A stretch of DNA of 64,000 nt from Perkinsus marinus ATCC 50983 (lineage: Eukaryota > Perkinsozoa > Perkinsida > Perkinsidae), in assembly GCF_000006405.1 (NCBI RefSeq), contig NW_003200768.1:62039-126038 (forward strand), written 5' to 3'. The notes below the pieces were generated by a model that saw only the letters and a program-made list of their open reading frames with translations, was not told where the DNA came from and searched no databases. This document shows positions 43,891-56,676 of the stretch, piece by piece. Position 1 is the first letter of the stretch. Each line of letters begins with the position of its first letter. A program made the position numbers and the translations under genes.

Positions 43891-44777
43891 GTCGGTGAGT
43901 GCATGCATTGCCGCGAACATCTCGATGTTCAATCTTGTTAATGAAAGCATATTTCAGCCAATGATATTTCATCACTGTTCTCCGTGACTCGGGAGAGCAC
44001 CTGCCCGCCTCAGCTCACAGATTCCACTAGAGCTACGAGAAAGAGTTCAGGCGTACAGATTCGTGTCAATGTCAGTCACTGGATAGCAGGAAATACATCG
44101 CATCAAGACTGTCATCAAAAACATAGCTGACAGCAACTGATTCATCTGCCCTGCCACGTTCAGCGGCGTATGGGGTAAGTGTCGTATTTACTCCCGATAC
44201 TGATGGCCATTCTTCAATATCAAAGTCGCATTCATATCCGTCGAGTGTATGCCCACATGCTATGTGGCATCGGGAAAGGCTCGGTAATCACCTCCCATGG
44301 TCTAGTGCACCAGTCAAGTGCACTCCCAGATGAGGAGGCCGCTTACTCCGAAGTTGGGCTAAAAGCAACCCCAGCCCGGGCAAGAACTCGTCTTGATAGG
44401 CCTCCAAGATTTTCGCGCTGAAAACTGCCATCCCCGCGGTGGCCCCCGGGGCATCATAGTGGCTCCCATAAGTTGATTCTCAGTCGTTTGACTCAATTAG
44501 ACTCATTGATCCGTCCCTTGATCTACACTTTCCTTCACTAAGCCGCGCGTATAATCCAGTATAGAGAATCAATACACCCATAAAAACTACAACACCGATT
44601 CACCCACACCCCCATCCGACTGGTCAACTCAAGTCGCATTGCCGAAAAGAGATTCCTACCACAAAAACTCACCGAACCTCGAGTGCTCATATGAACAACC
44701 TTCATGAGTACCATGAGGATGCTAGGCTATTATAATGCCCAGCAATGTACTACTACTCCTTCACATCATCAACCATG
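43891..44777. other. No gene recognised
   Basis: This lies between the small-RNA cluster and the SDHA stop. A plus-strand open frame at 44179-44421 has no known domain. The 3' untranslated region of SDHA is expected at the high end. A GC-rich block, GGTGGCCCCCGGGGC, lies near 44440. Confidence 0.4.
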
Positions 44778-46750
44778 TTAATAGACTCGCTTGGCTGGAG
44801 GTACATGATGCATCTCGCTGTCTAGAGGCTGATCCACCACTGGCCTATACTTCAATACGATATCCGACTCCTCAACATGAGGCTTAGTCTGATATGACAG
44901 GGAATGCTTCATCCACTTCTTGTCATCCCTCTCAGTGAAGTCCTCTCGGGCATGTGCTCCACGGGATTCCTTCCTGGCCTCACCCGATACAATCGTTTGG
45001 GCTGCTTGTGTGATAAGGTTCTCCAGCTCGAGGGTCTCGATAAGATCTGTATTCCAGACTAAGGTGCGGTCCTTGATGCCGACGTCCTTGTATTCCTTCA
45101 TAATTTCACGTACCTCCTCACACCCCTTTTTCAGGTCATCTCCATTTCTGTATACAGGAGCACGCGTCTGCATGGTCCTCTGAAGCTTGCTTCGGAGATC
45201 AGCAGTTGACACCGGGCCTTTGGCGTGACGTATCTTATCGAACCTGTCAATGGTAGCCTCACCGGCGTCCTTAGGCAGAGTGACGGGCGGTGAGTTTGGC
45301 TTCACGATTTCGGCCACAGTATCGGCAGCAGTACGACCGAATACGACCAAGTCCAGCAGAGAGTTGGCCCCCAACCTATTGGCACCATGGACGGAGGCAG
45401 AGCCAGCCTCACCAGCAGCCAGCAGACCAGGGACGATCTTGTTGGGGTCAGACGAGGTGGGATTAAGGCACTGGGCCTTCCAATTTGTAGGAATTCCTCC
45501 CATATTATAGTGCACTGTAGGCAGGACCGGAATAGGCTCCTTAGTCACATCAACTCCAGCAAAGATCTTAGCCGTCTCTGAGATACCAGGCAGCCTCTCT
45601 CTGAGAGTCTCGGCAGGTAGATGGTCCAGATGCAGATAAATGTGGTCCTTGTTGGGGCCAACCCCTCGCCCCTCGCGTATCTCAAGTGTCATGGCCCTAG
45701 AGACCACATCTCGCGAGGCCAGGTCCTTAGCAGTAGGAGCATACCTAGCCATGAACGGCTCACCTTCACTGTTTCTCAGGATTCCACCCTCTCCACGGCA
45801 CCCCTCAGTCATAAGACAGCCAGCTGGGAATATACCAGTGGGATGGAACTGTACGAACTCGAGGTCTTGAAGCGGCAGACCGGCTCGAGAGACCATGCCG
45901 CCTCCGTCGCCAGTACAGGTATGAGCACTTGTGCAGCTCTGGTAGGCCCTGCCGTAACCGCCGGTAGCAATAACAGTCTGGTGGGCGCCGAAGCGATGGA
46001 TCGACCCGTCCTCCATGCTCATTGCGATAACCCCCTTACAGGAGCCGTCTTGGTCCATGATGAGGTCCAGAGCAAAATACTCTATGAAAAAGAGACAATC
46101 GTACTTGAGAGACATACCGTATAAAGTGTGCAGAATGGCGTGGCCGGTACGATCCGCAGCTGCAGCACACCTATAGGCCTGCCCACCCTTGCCGAACTTG
46201 AGACTCTGCCCACCAAATGCTCTCTGGTAGATCTTACCCTCCTTGGTTCTAGAGAAGGGCAGGCCATAGCTCTCGAGCTCGAGGACGACTTGAGGGGCGA
46301 GGCGGCACATGTGTTCGATAGCATCTTGGTCCCCGAGCCAGTCGGAGCCCTTCACAGTGTCGTAGGCATGCCAGCGCCAGTCGTCCTCGGTCATGTTGCC
46401 GAGAGCAGCATTTATACCGCCTTGGGCAGCCACAGTGTGGGAGCGAGTTGGGAAGACCTGACGAGCGTGTATGAATCCAATGCAGGTGTGAGAGTTGCAT
46501 AAACTCACTTTGGAGATGCAGGCAGTTTTGAGGCCGTGAGCAACAAGACCGGAGGCGGCTCTAAGGCCGGCACCGCCAGCGCCAACTACAACAGCATCGT
46601 AGAAGTGGTCATGAACCTACCAGGAAGCGAGCTGAACGTTTTACCGCAGCGAAAAAGAGAGCTTGCCTTGTAACCACGAATAGTCGATGTACTGGCGTGC
46701 CTGACAGCACTCCAGCCGGACTGAGCGTGGACGGCAAGCTTGCTTAGCAT
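44778..46750 (-). CDS. SDHA: Succinate dehydrogenase flavoprotein subunit, mitochondrial
   Basis: Oxidises succinate to fumarate in complex II and the TCA cycle. Exons 46667-46750, 46509-46616 and 44778-46457 give 623 residues. [20 protein letters not shown] is a typical presequence. The FAD-binding [15 protein letters not shown], the [14 protein letters not shown] with the covalent-FAD histidine, [40 protein letters not shown] and [20 protein letters not shown]-like blocks are intact (the last reads [20 protein letters not shown]). The C-terminus is [12 protein letters not shown]. An upstream in-frame ATG at 46780 exists, but the shorter start gives the better presequence. Intron 1 (46617-46666) uses a GC donor (AAG|GCAAGC); intron 2 (46458-46508) is GT-AG. 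Confidence 0.97.
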
Positions 46751-46780
46751 TGTCAGAAAACTGAAATGATATAGCACCAT

Positions 46781-49700
46781 TTTTGAGCTGGTTCAGGAAC
46801 GATTTGTGTGTGGAATTTACTCCGTCTTTGAACGGTTTTACACGCGTAAAATCGTCCCATTGTGTGTGAGCGTGTAAGCATTCAGTTCACAGTCGTGCGA
46901 TAGGAATTGTTCATCATCTTCATGGCGGTTCCTAAGGCCGATAGAGTACATGAGGCGACATCAATGTAAGATGGGAAGGAAAGTGAACAGCGTTGGGACG
47001 AGACTGGTAGAACTCAGCAGTCTGTCGAAACCTTCAAGACGTTTAGACCGTGACGAGAGCGTTCCCCTCCATTTGAAATTGGGATAACCTCAAACGATGC
47101 ATTCATCTAACGTACTGTAGTATTTCGTTTATCCACACACAACCATTATGGTTTGCCTATGTATTATCTCGTCATATCTCAATGCACTTAGTCGCTGCTT
47201 GTCAAGGGGTTTCATATGAGCGTCGTGAGGGAATAAGATCATTATTTCGATTGTCCTTTCGTTTTGGCTCTCGGAGTATCCGATCTCTTTGTAAGGGGAC
47301 CTTCTTCGGGCGGCAAGAGAGGATTCACATCATGGATATCATCCTTACTTTGTGGTGGCTCCCGGGCTTATCGAATGGACACGCCAGTGCATGCTCGGAC
47401 ACGGAGAAACGGCGGCAATTACGTAGCTGGGCGGATGACCTTGAATCGTATCGTACGTGTCTGTGTGTCAGTATACATCTGGCAGCAGCCATAGAGATAC
47501 TCGGCCACTGCCAGTAGATCCTTCGACGAAGGGGCCGATCCGGAACGTATACGACTCAAGACGAGGCAGAGGCTTGCCGGACTCTTTTTCTCCGCATCGG
47601 CCGGTACTATACTCCTAGCTCGTGTCATTCGTTCATCGTTGTTCCTTATGTTGTAGACCAATATCGTCGGAGGTAGTTCACAATGTCGATCTGGTGTGGG
47701 GGCCAAGGTGCCCCCTGGGGACTTGCTACCGGCTGTCACGTCACGGACACATCCAGAGGTAATGAGGAACCCTTCCAATGGACTATTGCCACTCTCGCTG
47801 GAATCCAATCATTGTGAATTACATAAAGCCTGTGAGATTCACTGAATATCAATGTGAATTCGCGTTATCTCTGACATCGTCACACTGGAGTCAGCGGTGA
47901 TGCTTCTCCGACACATATTCTCAGATGCGGATGAGCTCTAGAGAGATGCGTGATATCTTCAAGTCGATGGCAAGGCTGGCTGACCAACGGCGACTCACAG
48001 GAAAGCATGTACAGAAAGGTGGTAAACTTATGTGTGTCGGTGTCAACAAGCACGATCTTGAGAGGGCGCATGTAGTAGAGGGAAAAGCTCATCTCAGTGT
48101 TACGTAGTGCCAATGCTCAGATTCATGTGCCGCTTTCTAAGGCGTATCCCTGGCTCACGAAGCCTTATTCTTACGGGCCTGTTGGAAGCAACTCTGGCAG
48201 AACGGCGGCTACCACAGCGACTCCTGGGGGAAGCGCGTATTTCGGTAGTGGCAGTTTTGCTGGGTAATGTTGCTGCCGTTACTTGCGTGTATCAACCGAA
48301 GCTCGTCAGATATGACACGCCAACGTTGCCTAAGAACTCAGTGGTTGGGAACGGGCGAACCTCGGACTTCCAAAAAAGTAGCAAATATCGATATCCACGG
48401 ACAAAGAAAGGGGTAATACTAGATGCTATGGGGTGTGGAAGCATAGCGATTCTTTAGGTTAACTTCCCTGTTGATGAGTGTCCGCCTGTGACTTTACGTA
48501 GACGCTATTCTTTGTGAGAAGGAGCATTGCTCAGTGACAGTAGTATTTCGATAATTAGTCGGGGTGTATTTTGGTCTTCAAGGCAAGGCCTCCGTTGTGC
48601 ACCTTCAAGGCTTGTTTATACTATGATTTTCCACTGTCGCAGGGACCTTCTACTGAGGATCGACATATCTACGTGGGGTCTCGGTGATGAATATTGTATC
48701 CTCTCTTCTATGGCGTTTTTAGTCTCATCAAATAGTAGCTCTTACTCAACTATCTCGTCCTTGCCTCTTCCTGCTTGCTTCGTCCGTCTCCGCTGTATTT
48801 TAGTAATGGTGGATGATCACTGTCGAGGCACACTTTTGCCTTAGTGATGGTGACTTATCGCATATCGATAAGCTCTGTGTATTTGAGGTATGGCAAGTAT
48901 AGAAGCCTTCGTAATAGTAGTAGTGGTGTTGCTGCTGCTGCTATGAATTTCTTCCACTGCTTTCGCTTTATGGAGGTAATGCCAAGTCCTATTTAATAGA
49001 TCTCAGCAGTGTTGGACCTTACGATTTTCGATCCATAGGACTTGGGCATTATAAGTTGTACATGATCATTATCCTTCTTTTCATCGGAAGCCTCATTGGT
49101 ATGTACCGTTTCAGTCGGAAATAAGCTTCCGGCAGTAGTCCGGGCTCTCCTTGAAGTTGGTGTCCGGATCGCTCTTCTATCGTCATAGTCAACATTCCCA
49201 TCACACTACAAGAGCTACTGTACAGCAGTGGGGTTAGTTCTTATATTCTCTACGACGCTACCACTGCTACTGCTCCTTCTCGCATCATCAGCCTCATAAG
49301 AGGACTATATCGTCATTCTCTCGTCGAGAGTCTGCTGCCATTGTGGTGATAATATTGTACAGTAAGTGTAGTAGTTTTAGAGCCACTTGAAAGAAAGATA
49401 AAGCAAAATACGTATTGCTGCTGCTGTCGTCGTCGTCTTCGTAGTAGTAGTCACAGTTGTATCCTTTTGCTGTGCTCCCTTATTCTGTCCTTCTTTTTCC
49501 CTGTCGATGTTCCATTACGGTGCTGCGCTCATCGTATGTCTCGTTTGTTGCGCACTGTAGTGGAGTATGCAAATTTTGGTCGTAGCTCTTTTGTTGATGT
49601 AAGTAATAATACACCTGTGAATATTATCACATAGTAGGTGATGTTTGTCTGCCGTTCATGCCGAATCTATAGGCGTGATTATGATGAGGTGAAGGTACTG

Positions 49701-51233
49701 TAGGATTATGATGATATTGACAACCTCTGTATTGATGCCCAGGAAGGCTATTCTTTGCATGATACGGTATCAGCGATGCCCATTATCATCATCAGCACTA
49801 GTATCGTCTTATATCTGTCTATCTTTACGGCAGTTGTATGCAATGCGCTGTTGTTTGGTAGTAGGTTTATCACTGTCATACTTGATGAATCATCGGTTAC
49901 AATTTCTCTGTCTCATTTTCACCTTCTCGTTTTGCGGTTAATCAATGCCCCGGCTGACTATTTCTCGGGAATGAGAAGGTACGCATTCTTCATAAGGAAA
50001 TGGATTCATCCCTCCCTCGAAGAGATCCTAATGGGGAGGGTGGTCTCACACTCGGAACATATAAGTAATCGTAACATATAAGTAATAAGGGACCAACTTG
50101 GGCATGCCTTGCACGAGGTTAGACAGACAATGGGGAAGATTGAATTGGATCAACTGATTATAGCGATTAGCTAGTTTCTAATGTACGGGTTATTATCAAT
50201 CTGCTCAGTTGAACATGTGTTCATTCGTCTCTAGACGATGCGAAGCAACCAAGTGTGTTATCTGTTCGTGGTCTCTGCTGTAATTGGCCGGAAGCACATT
50301 AGATTGCTACCGGCTTTCAAGGCTGCTCCATCGAGCGATGTTAGCGGTCTCGAATTGTATCAAAATGATGTCGTGATGCTTCCCAGCGAAGGGGCGCTGT
50401 GCGTGTCCGACATGAGAGCACAGAGTATCGTGAAGGCGTTTGATACCATGGGCCACTAGGTGCTCTACTTGAAGGGCACAAGGAATGATATTGCAGTCAC
50501 GTCGTGATCGGTGGCAGACTCTAGTCTCGCATCTAGAGAGAGCGAGTGTATGACCAGGCGATACGAAGTGTCCCCTCCTACCCTCTGATGTGCTCTAGCT
50601 TACCCTGAGACAACGTGTATGATTGGTTTGCCGATTTGGGACCTAACTTGTGTAAATGATGGACCGACAGTCTCCATATGATTTCCCATGTATACGAAGT
50701 GGAAAGCTATGCTCCGACTCGGGTACCGATCTATATCAGCTATCTTCGCTCAGGCAATTATGAATACATCCGTAGTAAATCATCTACGCCGTTGATTCTA
50801 TGGTGTCATCGATTTCAGTTACATTCTTCCTATGATCGAAATCTCTGAGGAATATATGAAATGCAAAGAGATATAAGGATGTAGATGCTTACCACCTATT
50901 GGGGTCTCTACTGACAAGTAGTTGAGCTACCATAACATGTCTTGTTTACAGTATCTGTTCAATAGTATAGGGCAGGGTCGGCTCCATCCGATTCGTATGA
51001 TACGAATCCAAAACGAGTCGTTTGAGATTTGCTACCGAGTAGCGTTCGATAGCATATACCGATGGCTGGTACGGCCTATAATCTAACTAGTGTCGCAAGA
51101 GCCTTCGAATTCGGCGACCTCTGTATGAGTTAGTCTCGCGCGAATGGCTGATTTTCAGCACGCATATCTCCTTGGGCATGCGTGCAAATCATCATGTGGT
51201 ACATAGATTGTCTCATCTCAGATTTGGATTATC
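46781..51233. other. Long stretch without recognised genes
   Basis: This includes the SDHA promoter, with a near-palindrome TTTTACACGCGTAAAA at about 46836-46851. Weak candidates follow. Minus-strand 47419-47808 encodes MDSSESGNSPLEGFLITSGC and DLLAVAEYLYGCCQMYTDTQ. Minus-strand 47880-48113 starts MALRNTEMSFSLYYMRPLKI. Plus-strand about 49640-49695 encodes FVCRSCRIYRRDYDEVK, a possible zinc ribbon, followed at 49760-49900 by a hydrophobic segment. Plus-strand 50238-50459 is open with no known domain. Short triplet tracts (CTGCTGCTG, GTAGTAGTAG) occur near 48920 and 49430. None of these could be raised to a gene call. Confidence 0.35.
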
Positions 51234-53753
51234 ATGAGTGATAGTGTGGATGAGAAGTCTCTCCAATGCATTTCCGTGGAACAGGTTGCGAGTCTATTTG
51301 TTGCATGCGTTGCCGATCCGTGGCGCAGTTCGTCGCTTCAGCGACAGCTCTTATGCAGCAGTTGCACTCGGCATTCGTAGAGCAACAGCTCGTCCTCGAT
51401 CTTGCTGGTCCTGAGCTGATGGAAAGTGTAGATCTTCCAACTTTGTATTCTTATGGACTCTATGTGTCCTCTCAGGTTGGAATAGGAAACTGGCGACCAA
51501 GGGTCTACAATGGTCAATTGGTTGGGCCCACCATACGTGTTTCCCCAGGAGACACTCTTCGCATCGTTATTATCAACAAGTTGAGCCCCCCTGAAGGAGC
51601 ATGGCACAACAATCATCTGGGAAGGGTGCGTTCTACACCTATCTGGCATATAGTATTTATCGATTCAGTTGAATGCCACAAACTTACACCTCCATGGTTT
51701 ACATATATCCCCATTAGAAGACGACGTATTGGTATCATGTCGACCAGGCGAGAATTTAACCTATCTCTACCACATCCATCAAGATCACGCGCACGGTGAG
51801 TCTTTGCATGGTGCTTTCATTGGCGCTTAATCATTGAACATTTGCTGCTATCTTGTTCTCAGGCACCTATATGTATCACGCTCACCTCCATGGGAGTACA
51901 TCTATACAAGTTAGTCAGGGCCTCGCCGGAGCTCTCATCGTAGGCCCAACGTAGGTCATTCGACGGTGCTTGTCTATGCTGCTGCTATTGAACAGTTGAT
52001 ATCTTCCTTAGAAACGGTCGAAAGGAGTTCCCATTCGAGGAAGCTCTAGTATTAGGGCACGTCTGTTTCCACTGCTACAAGCTTGAGCCGAAGCCCATCA
52101 AAGATTCGCAAGGTGATCCGAGTAACTCCTCCGTGACTCTGTGGAATTATACCAGGAAACTTCTGGTGGAGTTTATCTGTCACAACCGAGATATGCGTGT
52201 GCCGCAATCCCGATGTTGCCACATTTCGGAGTTTTTGCCCCATGAAAAAGGCAATAACGGCTTTTACTGTCCAATTGGGAGTTTCCCCCAAAAAGTTGGT
52301 GAAAAATTTGAAAAGCATATTTCTCGTCTATCGAGATGACCTATGAGTCGGCGTACTCCAGGAGTGATCTTGTCATTATCCTTCGTCAGGCGTAGACTGG
52401 CCATACTACAGTCACGAGGGCGGCGATATCAACGGGCCACCAAGCTGGATGCGGCCAACAGAGATCGCAGCCAGAGAATCTACCGAACCAGTGTTCTCAA
52501 AATATCTCGTAAACGGCCTCGTAGGTATGCGGGGATGGTAGATCTGGCAAGATTCTAGCGATAGTTGATGTTCTTTCAGCGCCATCGATCCAAGTTCCTT
52601 TGCGGGAGTGGGGCGTTCTCCGGTTCATCCACCCACCAGTGGCAGCTCATGTGAACATTACAATCCTACCAGCCGGAGCTTGCGATATGAAGGTGAGACT
52701 CTCTTTCCACCGCCACGTCATTTTCTATGGGCGGACGATTCGAGATATGCGCATCGTTTGTCAATAGTACGATAACGATGCTTCGTAGGTGATTGCCGCT
52801 GACGGGATACCTCTAACGGAAGGGCCGAGGACCGTGACTTCCTTTATCCTTATCCCAGGCTCTCGCCGCGATATTGCTGTACGTTGTAATAATGCAGAAC
52901 AGCATGTCCAGTTTGTCGGCGTGAACCATAAAAGCCCCGATAACTATTGGTACACTGGAGAGATTCTCAGCGTCATCCCAGTCTCGTCGGTGTCGGGATC
53001 GGCAACATCCCCGTACTATCCGAAGCCTTCCGCCGAGTACCTGAAGGACACTCGGAACCTCACGGCTGCCGCTCCTCCATTTCATCTCAAATTCGGGCAC
53101 TACTACCCCACATTTCCCTCGCGAACCTTTCTGGGCTGGTTATTTGCCGTCCTAGCTCTCTTGATGGTACTCCCTCTATGGAAGTGGTTTGTCCTCCACT
53201 GTTCTAGAGGGTATGGTTATGTGAGGCTACAAGCTGAAAACAGCCGGTTCGGCGCCGATAAGTCATGCACAGTTACGGTTTTACTTGGTGCAGTGGTTCT
53301 CTGTGTACTCTTCTCCATATCGAATTTCCATGCTGCTGAGCAGGAAATTGGTAATCTCGCGGTTAATGGCAAATCATTCTCGTCTGCTACCGACTATTTG
53401 ACTCAAATGCGGTTGGGCGACTTGAATGAGTGGATATACGAAAAAGGGGACTGGAAACATCCAGTGCACACGCATACTTACCCTGTGCAGATTGTAAAAT
53501 TTGGTGATGAGGATAGTGCCAGCGAAGCTGAGGAGGCTGGTTTCTTCTTGGGAGATTGGTGAGTGAATCACGAGAACGCTTGCCGCTCGACATCCATCAC
53601 AGGTACGATACCATCGGTGGGTTCAACTTCAGTGGGAGTGGTATTACAGTGAGGTTTTGGTCGGTCGATTTCACTGGTGGTATTGTGGTGCATTGCCACA
53701 TACTGTATCATGAGGATAGGGGCATGATCGCCATAGCAGAGACAGTCGAATAA
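51234..53753 (+). CDS. Multicopper oxidase with an inserted membrane segment
   Basis: Couples one-electron oxidation of a substrate (metal, phenol or other) to reduction of O2 to water. Exons begin 51234-51284 (MSDSVDEKSLQCISVEQ), 51359-51625 and 51669-51795. The copper motifs are complete: LHLHGLHISP, then DHAHGTYMYHAHLHGS (across intron 51796-51862), HPVHTHTYPV (about 53459-53488) and HCHILYHEDRGM (about 53692-53727, with Met as T1 axial ligand). GPTIRVSPGDTLRIVI and GLAGALIVGPT are typical cupredoxin strands. Between domains 2 and 3 are two hydrophobic spans: FLGWLFAVLALLMVLPLWKW (about 53129-53188) and CTVTVLLGAVVLCVLFSISN (about 53268-53327). The stop is TAA 53751-53753. Introns in 52080-52570 are only partly resolved. 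Confidence 0.85.
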
Positions 53754-53775
53754 GTTGATCGAGGCTAAACGATGT

Positions 53776-53846
53776 TCCACGGCCGAGAATTGAACTCGGG
53801 TCTCCTGCGTGACAGGCAGGAATACTAACCTCTATACTACCGCGGA
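53776..53846 (-). tRNA. tRNA-Asp (GUC)
   Basis: On the minus strand the 71-nt sequence folds as a complete cloverleaf. The acceptor is TCCGCGG/CCGTGGA (one G-U). The anticodon arm is CCTGC-CTGTCAC-GCAGG with anticodon GTC. The T arm contains GAGTTCAATTC. There is no intron and CCA is not encoded. It lies 23 nt after the multicopper oxidase stop, on the opposite strand. Confidence 0.95.
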
Positions 53847-54474
53847 GTTGATATTAGTGTGTTCTTTCGTCATTATAAGAGTCCTGGAAGGACAGAATTT
53901 ATGAAACAGACTAGAAAGCTTTTCTCGTCATATGCGTATTCTGTTATGCAGTTGTTGCAAGGAGCCCCCATTCCGAAGGTGGTGAGAGTTACCCCCTCAC
54001 TACAACTACCGTTCAGACGTTGCAGGACTCGTCGTTGTATGCAATGGGTGGCTCAAATTGAGATGACCACATTGTAATTCTGTCGATGTCAACATTGGTG
54101 ACGCGTCATTTTTGCGGCGTCTCCACCGTCGGGAACACATACACGCTGAGTGACACGCAGGGCAAATAGGGATGACGTTCAAACTCTATGATGATCAACA
54201 GCCTCCATGCTCGCTGCGACTAGCCTACTACACGAACTTCAAGTACTGCAAACTGCACATTACATCTATGCTCGCCAACAACACACATGTACAATCATGC
54301 ATTCGAGAGGAACCTCATTTGAGTGTCTCCCTTCCAATAAATCATGACGCATTTCTCCACGAATTTAAAACCGTAGAGACAAAATTTAATGAGAGATTTT
54401 GCTTTCGTGCTCGCGGTACTGTCATAGGCCAACCGTAGTGCTGCGGACAACACATCCACCAGTTTCGATGTCGA
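53847..54474 (+). other. Unassigned open frames
   Basis: Plus-strand 53859-54077 and 54172-54438 are open. The second (SLRLAYYTNFKYCKLHITSM and ERFCFRARGTVIG) contains four cysteines and could be a small secreted-protein exon, but no signal peptide is visible and no family is recognised. Confidence 0.3.
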
Positions 54475-55327
54475 ATGGTGGAAGCGTGCCGTGCAAGAGA
54501 ATGTTTTTTGGGTATATTTCGCCCATTTAGCTTTCAGTGGCCTTCCATTTGGCTCTTACATCGCTTTTCCATCTCTCTTGTTCGGAAGAAATGGTGTAGA
54601 CGTTATAGCTCGCTAACGGAACCTCCGGATAAGGAGGTTATGGATAAGTTGTCTGAACGCTCGATCGGATGTGGCTGAGATCTCATGACAGCGCGCCGGG
54701 CGTGATCAATGATATTCCCCCAGTACACGAGTTTGAGAATACTAGGAATCCAACAGGGAATACATAAATAGTTAATAGTTCATGGGTCATGAAGCGCGAC
54801 AAGGAAGGTATTTGATACAAGAGTACAACCAGTTGCTGAATAGCGACATCTTGGTCAGTGATGGAGTTGGTTCCGAGCAACGGATGAGGGACCATTATTG
54901 TCGGAATGTTTGTGATGCTTCTTTTCCTTGGGCCTACAAGAGCAGAGATATGGCATTATTGGCAATACTAACGGAATTCGGAGTGAACACGTTCATCCTC
55001 CGACAAACATGTACGTATCTCACCTGTCATCATCCTGCTGCTCTGATTCGCCGAGACGATGGCTTGCTGGCTTCCGCGATCGGCTCCGCCTCGCTGCATC
55101 TACTGCTAAGCTCCGATACGCAGGATGGCCACGGGGCAGTTCGTGTTCATGACTGCGATGCATTTCGCTCGACACCGCGTGTCTTGTCCGATGCCGTTTC
55201 GACTTATTCATGGCCAGGTCCGCTTCCCCGTCGCTCTTAGAGGGGTTATCTGGAAGCTGAATATACAGACCTCAGCGACAGATGGTCATTTACTTGGTGT
55301 CCTAGGAATAACTTTCCGTACGTGAAC
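54475..55327 (+). CDS. Possible multi-pass membrane protein fragment
   Basis: About 54504-54590 encodes the hydrophobic VFWVYFAHLAFSGLPFGSYI and AFPSLLFGRNGVDVI. A shift of frame, possibly an intron near 54594-54610, leads to LTEPPDKEVMDKLSERSIG. Downstream, 54900-54960 encodes VGMFVMLLFLGPTRAEIW. The pattern resembles a transporter with several membrane spans, but I cannot name a family or join the exons. It may equally be a decayed gene. Confidence 0.25.
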
Positions 55328-55864
55328 AGTGACAGGGTTGGAGACCACGTGAGAACTGTGTGAAATTAGCGGAGTTCTTTCCAATCTGCTATCTTCTGGA
55401 GGATTGCGGAAGAAATTGCCATACGTCGCAGTAGAAGAGCCAATGCCTGAGGTTAGGCAATTCAAATAGAGACGCTGCATCGCTCCGCTAGAAATCTTAC
55501 GCTGTGCGATTCTCTTCACACTCCTATGATGCTCTGGGAAGTATTGCTTCACAAGGAGAGTGCCGATTGACCCGACGAGGAAAGAGACGATCCACGACAT
55601 AAAAATCGTAGTCCACGATGGACTTGCCGCAGTTTGGGAGGTCAGTGATGCTGACTGTGTCGCAGCTGAGGTCCACGCTGGTCTAACCACTGTGTAATAG
55701 GAGGGAACACCCGGACCGATACCGAACACTTGGATCGGTGATGATGATGATGACGACGACGGCGAGGCTGCAACGGGTTGATACACAACGTTTGGCTGTA
55801 GAAAGCCCGTAGAAGGCGGAGACGATACTTCTCCGAGTGAGCTACTGCTCAAGGCGATCACCAC
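55286..55864 (-). CDS. Hypothetical single-span membrane protein (192 aa)
   Basis: An uninterrupted minus-strand frame. The N-terminal 90 residues are Ser/Pro/Val-rich and disordered (MVIALSSSSLGEVSSPPSTG; SPSSSSSSSPIQVFGIGPG). A membrane span follows (IFMSWIVSFLVGSIGTLLV), then a basic C-terminal tail (KQYFPEHHRSVKRIAQRK). No family is recognised. It could contain an unrecognised intron near 55400. It is longer than most chance open frames in this window. Confidence 0.4.
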   Translation of the reverse strand: MVIALSSSSLGEVSSPPSTGFLQPNVVYQPVAASPSSSSSSSPIQVFGIGPGVPSYYTVVRPAWTSAATQSASLTSQTAASPSWTTIFMSWIVSFLVGSIGTLLVKQYFPEHHRSVKRIAQRKISSGAMQRLYLNCLTSGIGSSTATYGNFFRNPPEDSRLERTPLISHSSHVVSNPVTVHVRKVIPRTPSK

Positions 55865-56676
55865 GGCGAGAGCTTTGCTCGTCGTAGTGCGGAACAGAGT
55901 AAAGTAAGCGTATTAGTTAACTACTATGGACAAATACAACAACCTCACCAGTGGAACTCAAGAATCTCTCTCTAATGATGAGACTCTGCTTGTCTTCTAT
56001 AATGGATGCATGCTTTATACTAGTATTATAATGCTGTCAAATGTCAACTGAGGTGCACTGAGCCATGCACGCTTGGCGCTGAAAGGCAATGGGGACGTGA
56101 CTCCAAATCCTAACTTTGCTTCCAGTAGTGTTTGTTCCGATTGAACTATTTCGTTCTGTACATCCAACTCGGATGATTGGAGAGGCCGAGTTCTTCTCCG
56201 ACGTTTGCTCTCCGATGCCCCCCTTCTTCCAGTTTACTTCTAGCGTCTAGTGCTTAGCTCGGCGGTCTTCGGTTACCTCATGTGATCTCTCCATATCTGC
56301 CTCGCAATGTCGAGTCGGGAGCTCCCAACTCTGCACATAGCCCTGCTGAATAGGTGGCACTGATTTGGTGCCCTCATCGGCGGGGTCATCGGTTGTGACC
56401 GGAGAATTACTGTCACGTACAAAGTTGATAGGCCTCATTATGCGCTTGACGTGGAGCAATAGGCGTCCCACTGCGCAAGCTCACGATTGACAAACGCTAC
56501 GGATGAGTGATAGAGTGATAGTGTACTGGAGACTCGTTACACGATGTACAACAGCAGCTGTAGCAGTGTGGTGAGAAGATTATACCTTTCCCATGTGTAT
56601 CGTCATGTGATCGACAGTTGTCCAGATGTCTTCATATCTGCTCAGTGGGATGGTCATTCACAACAGCAAGCGTAGC
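55865..56676. other. No gene recognised
   Basis: Promoter side of the minus-strand membrane-protein frame and 3' flank of the TPR gene. The minus-strand frame 56247-56471 is short and without domain. Confidence 0.4.

Noticed and set aside
45621-46502. Long plus-strand open frames opposite SDHA
   Set aside because: They are antisense shadows of the strongly conserved SDHA coding sequence.
47880-48113. Minus-strand frame starting MALRNTEMSFSLYYMRPLKI, with a response-regulator-like KIVLVDTDTHKF
   Set aside because: The resemblance is limited to a few hydrophobic residues; no phosphorylation-site context or further domain is visible.
23346-55506. Shared 15-mer TAGAAATCTTACGCT near 23346 and 55491
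   Set aside because: The match does not extend on either side; it is too short to claim a repeat family from two copies.
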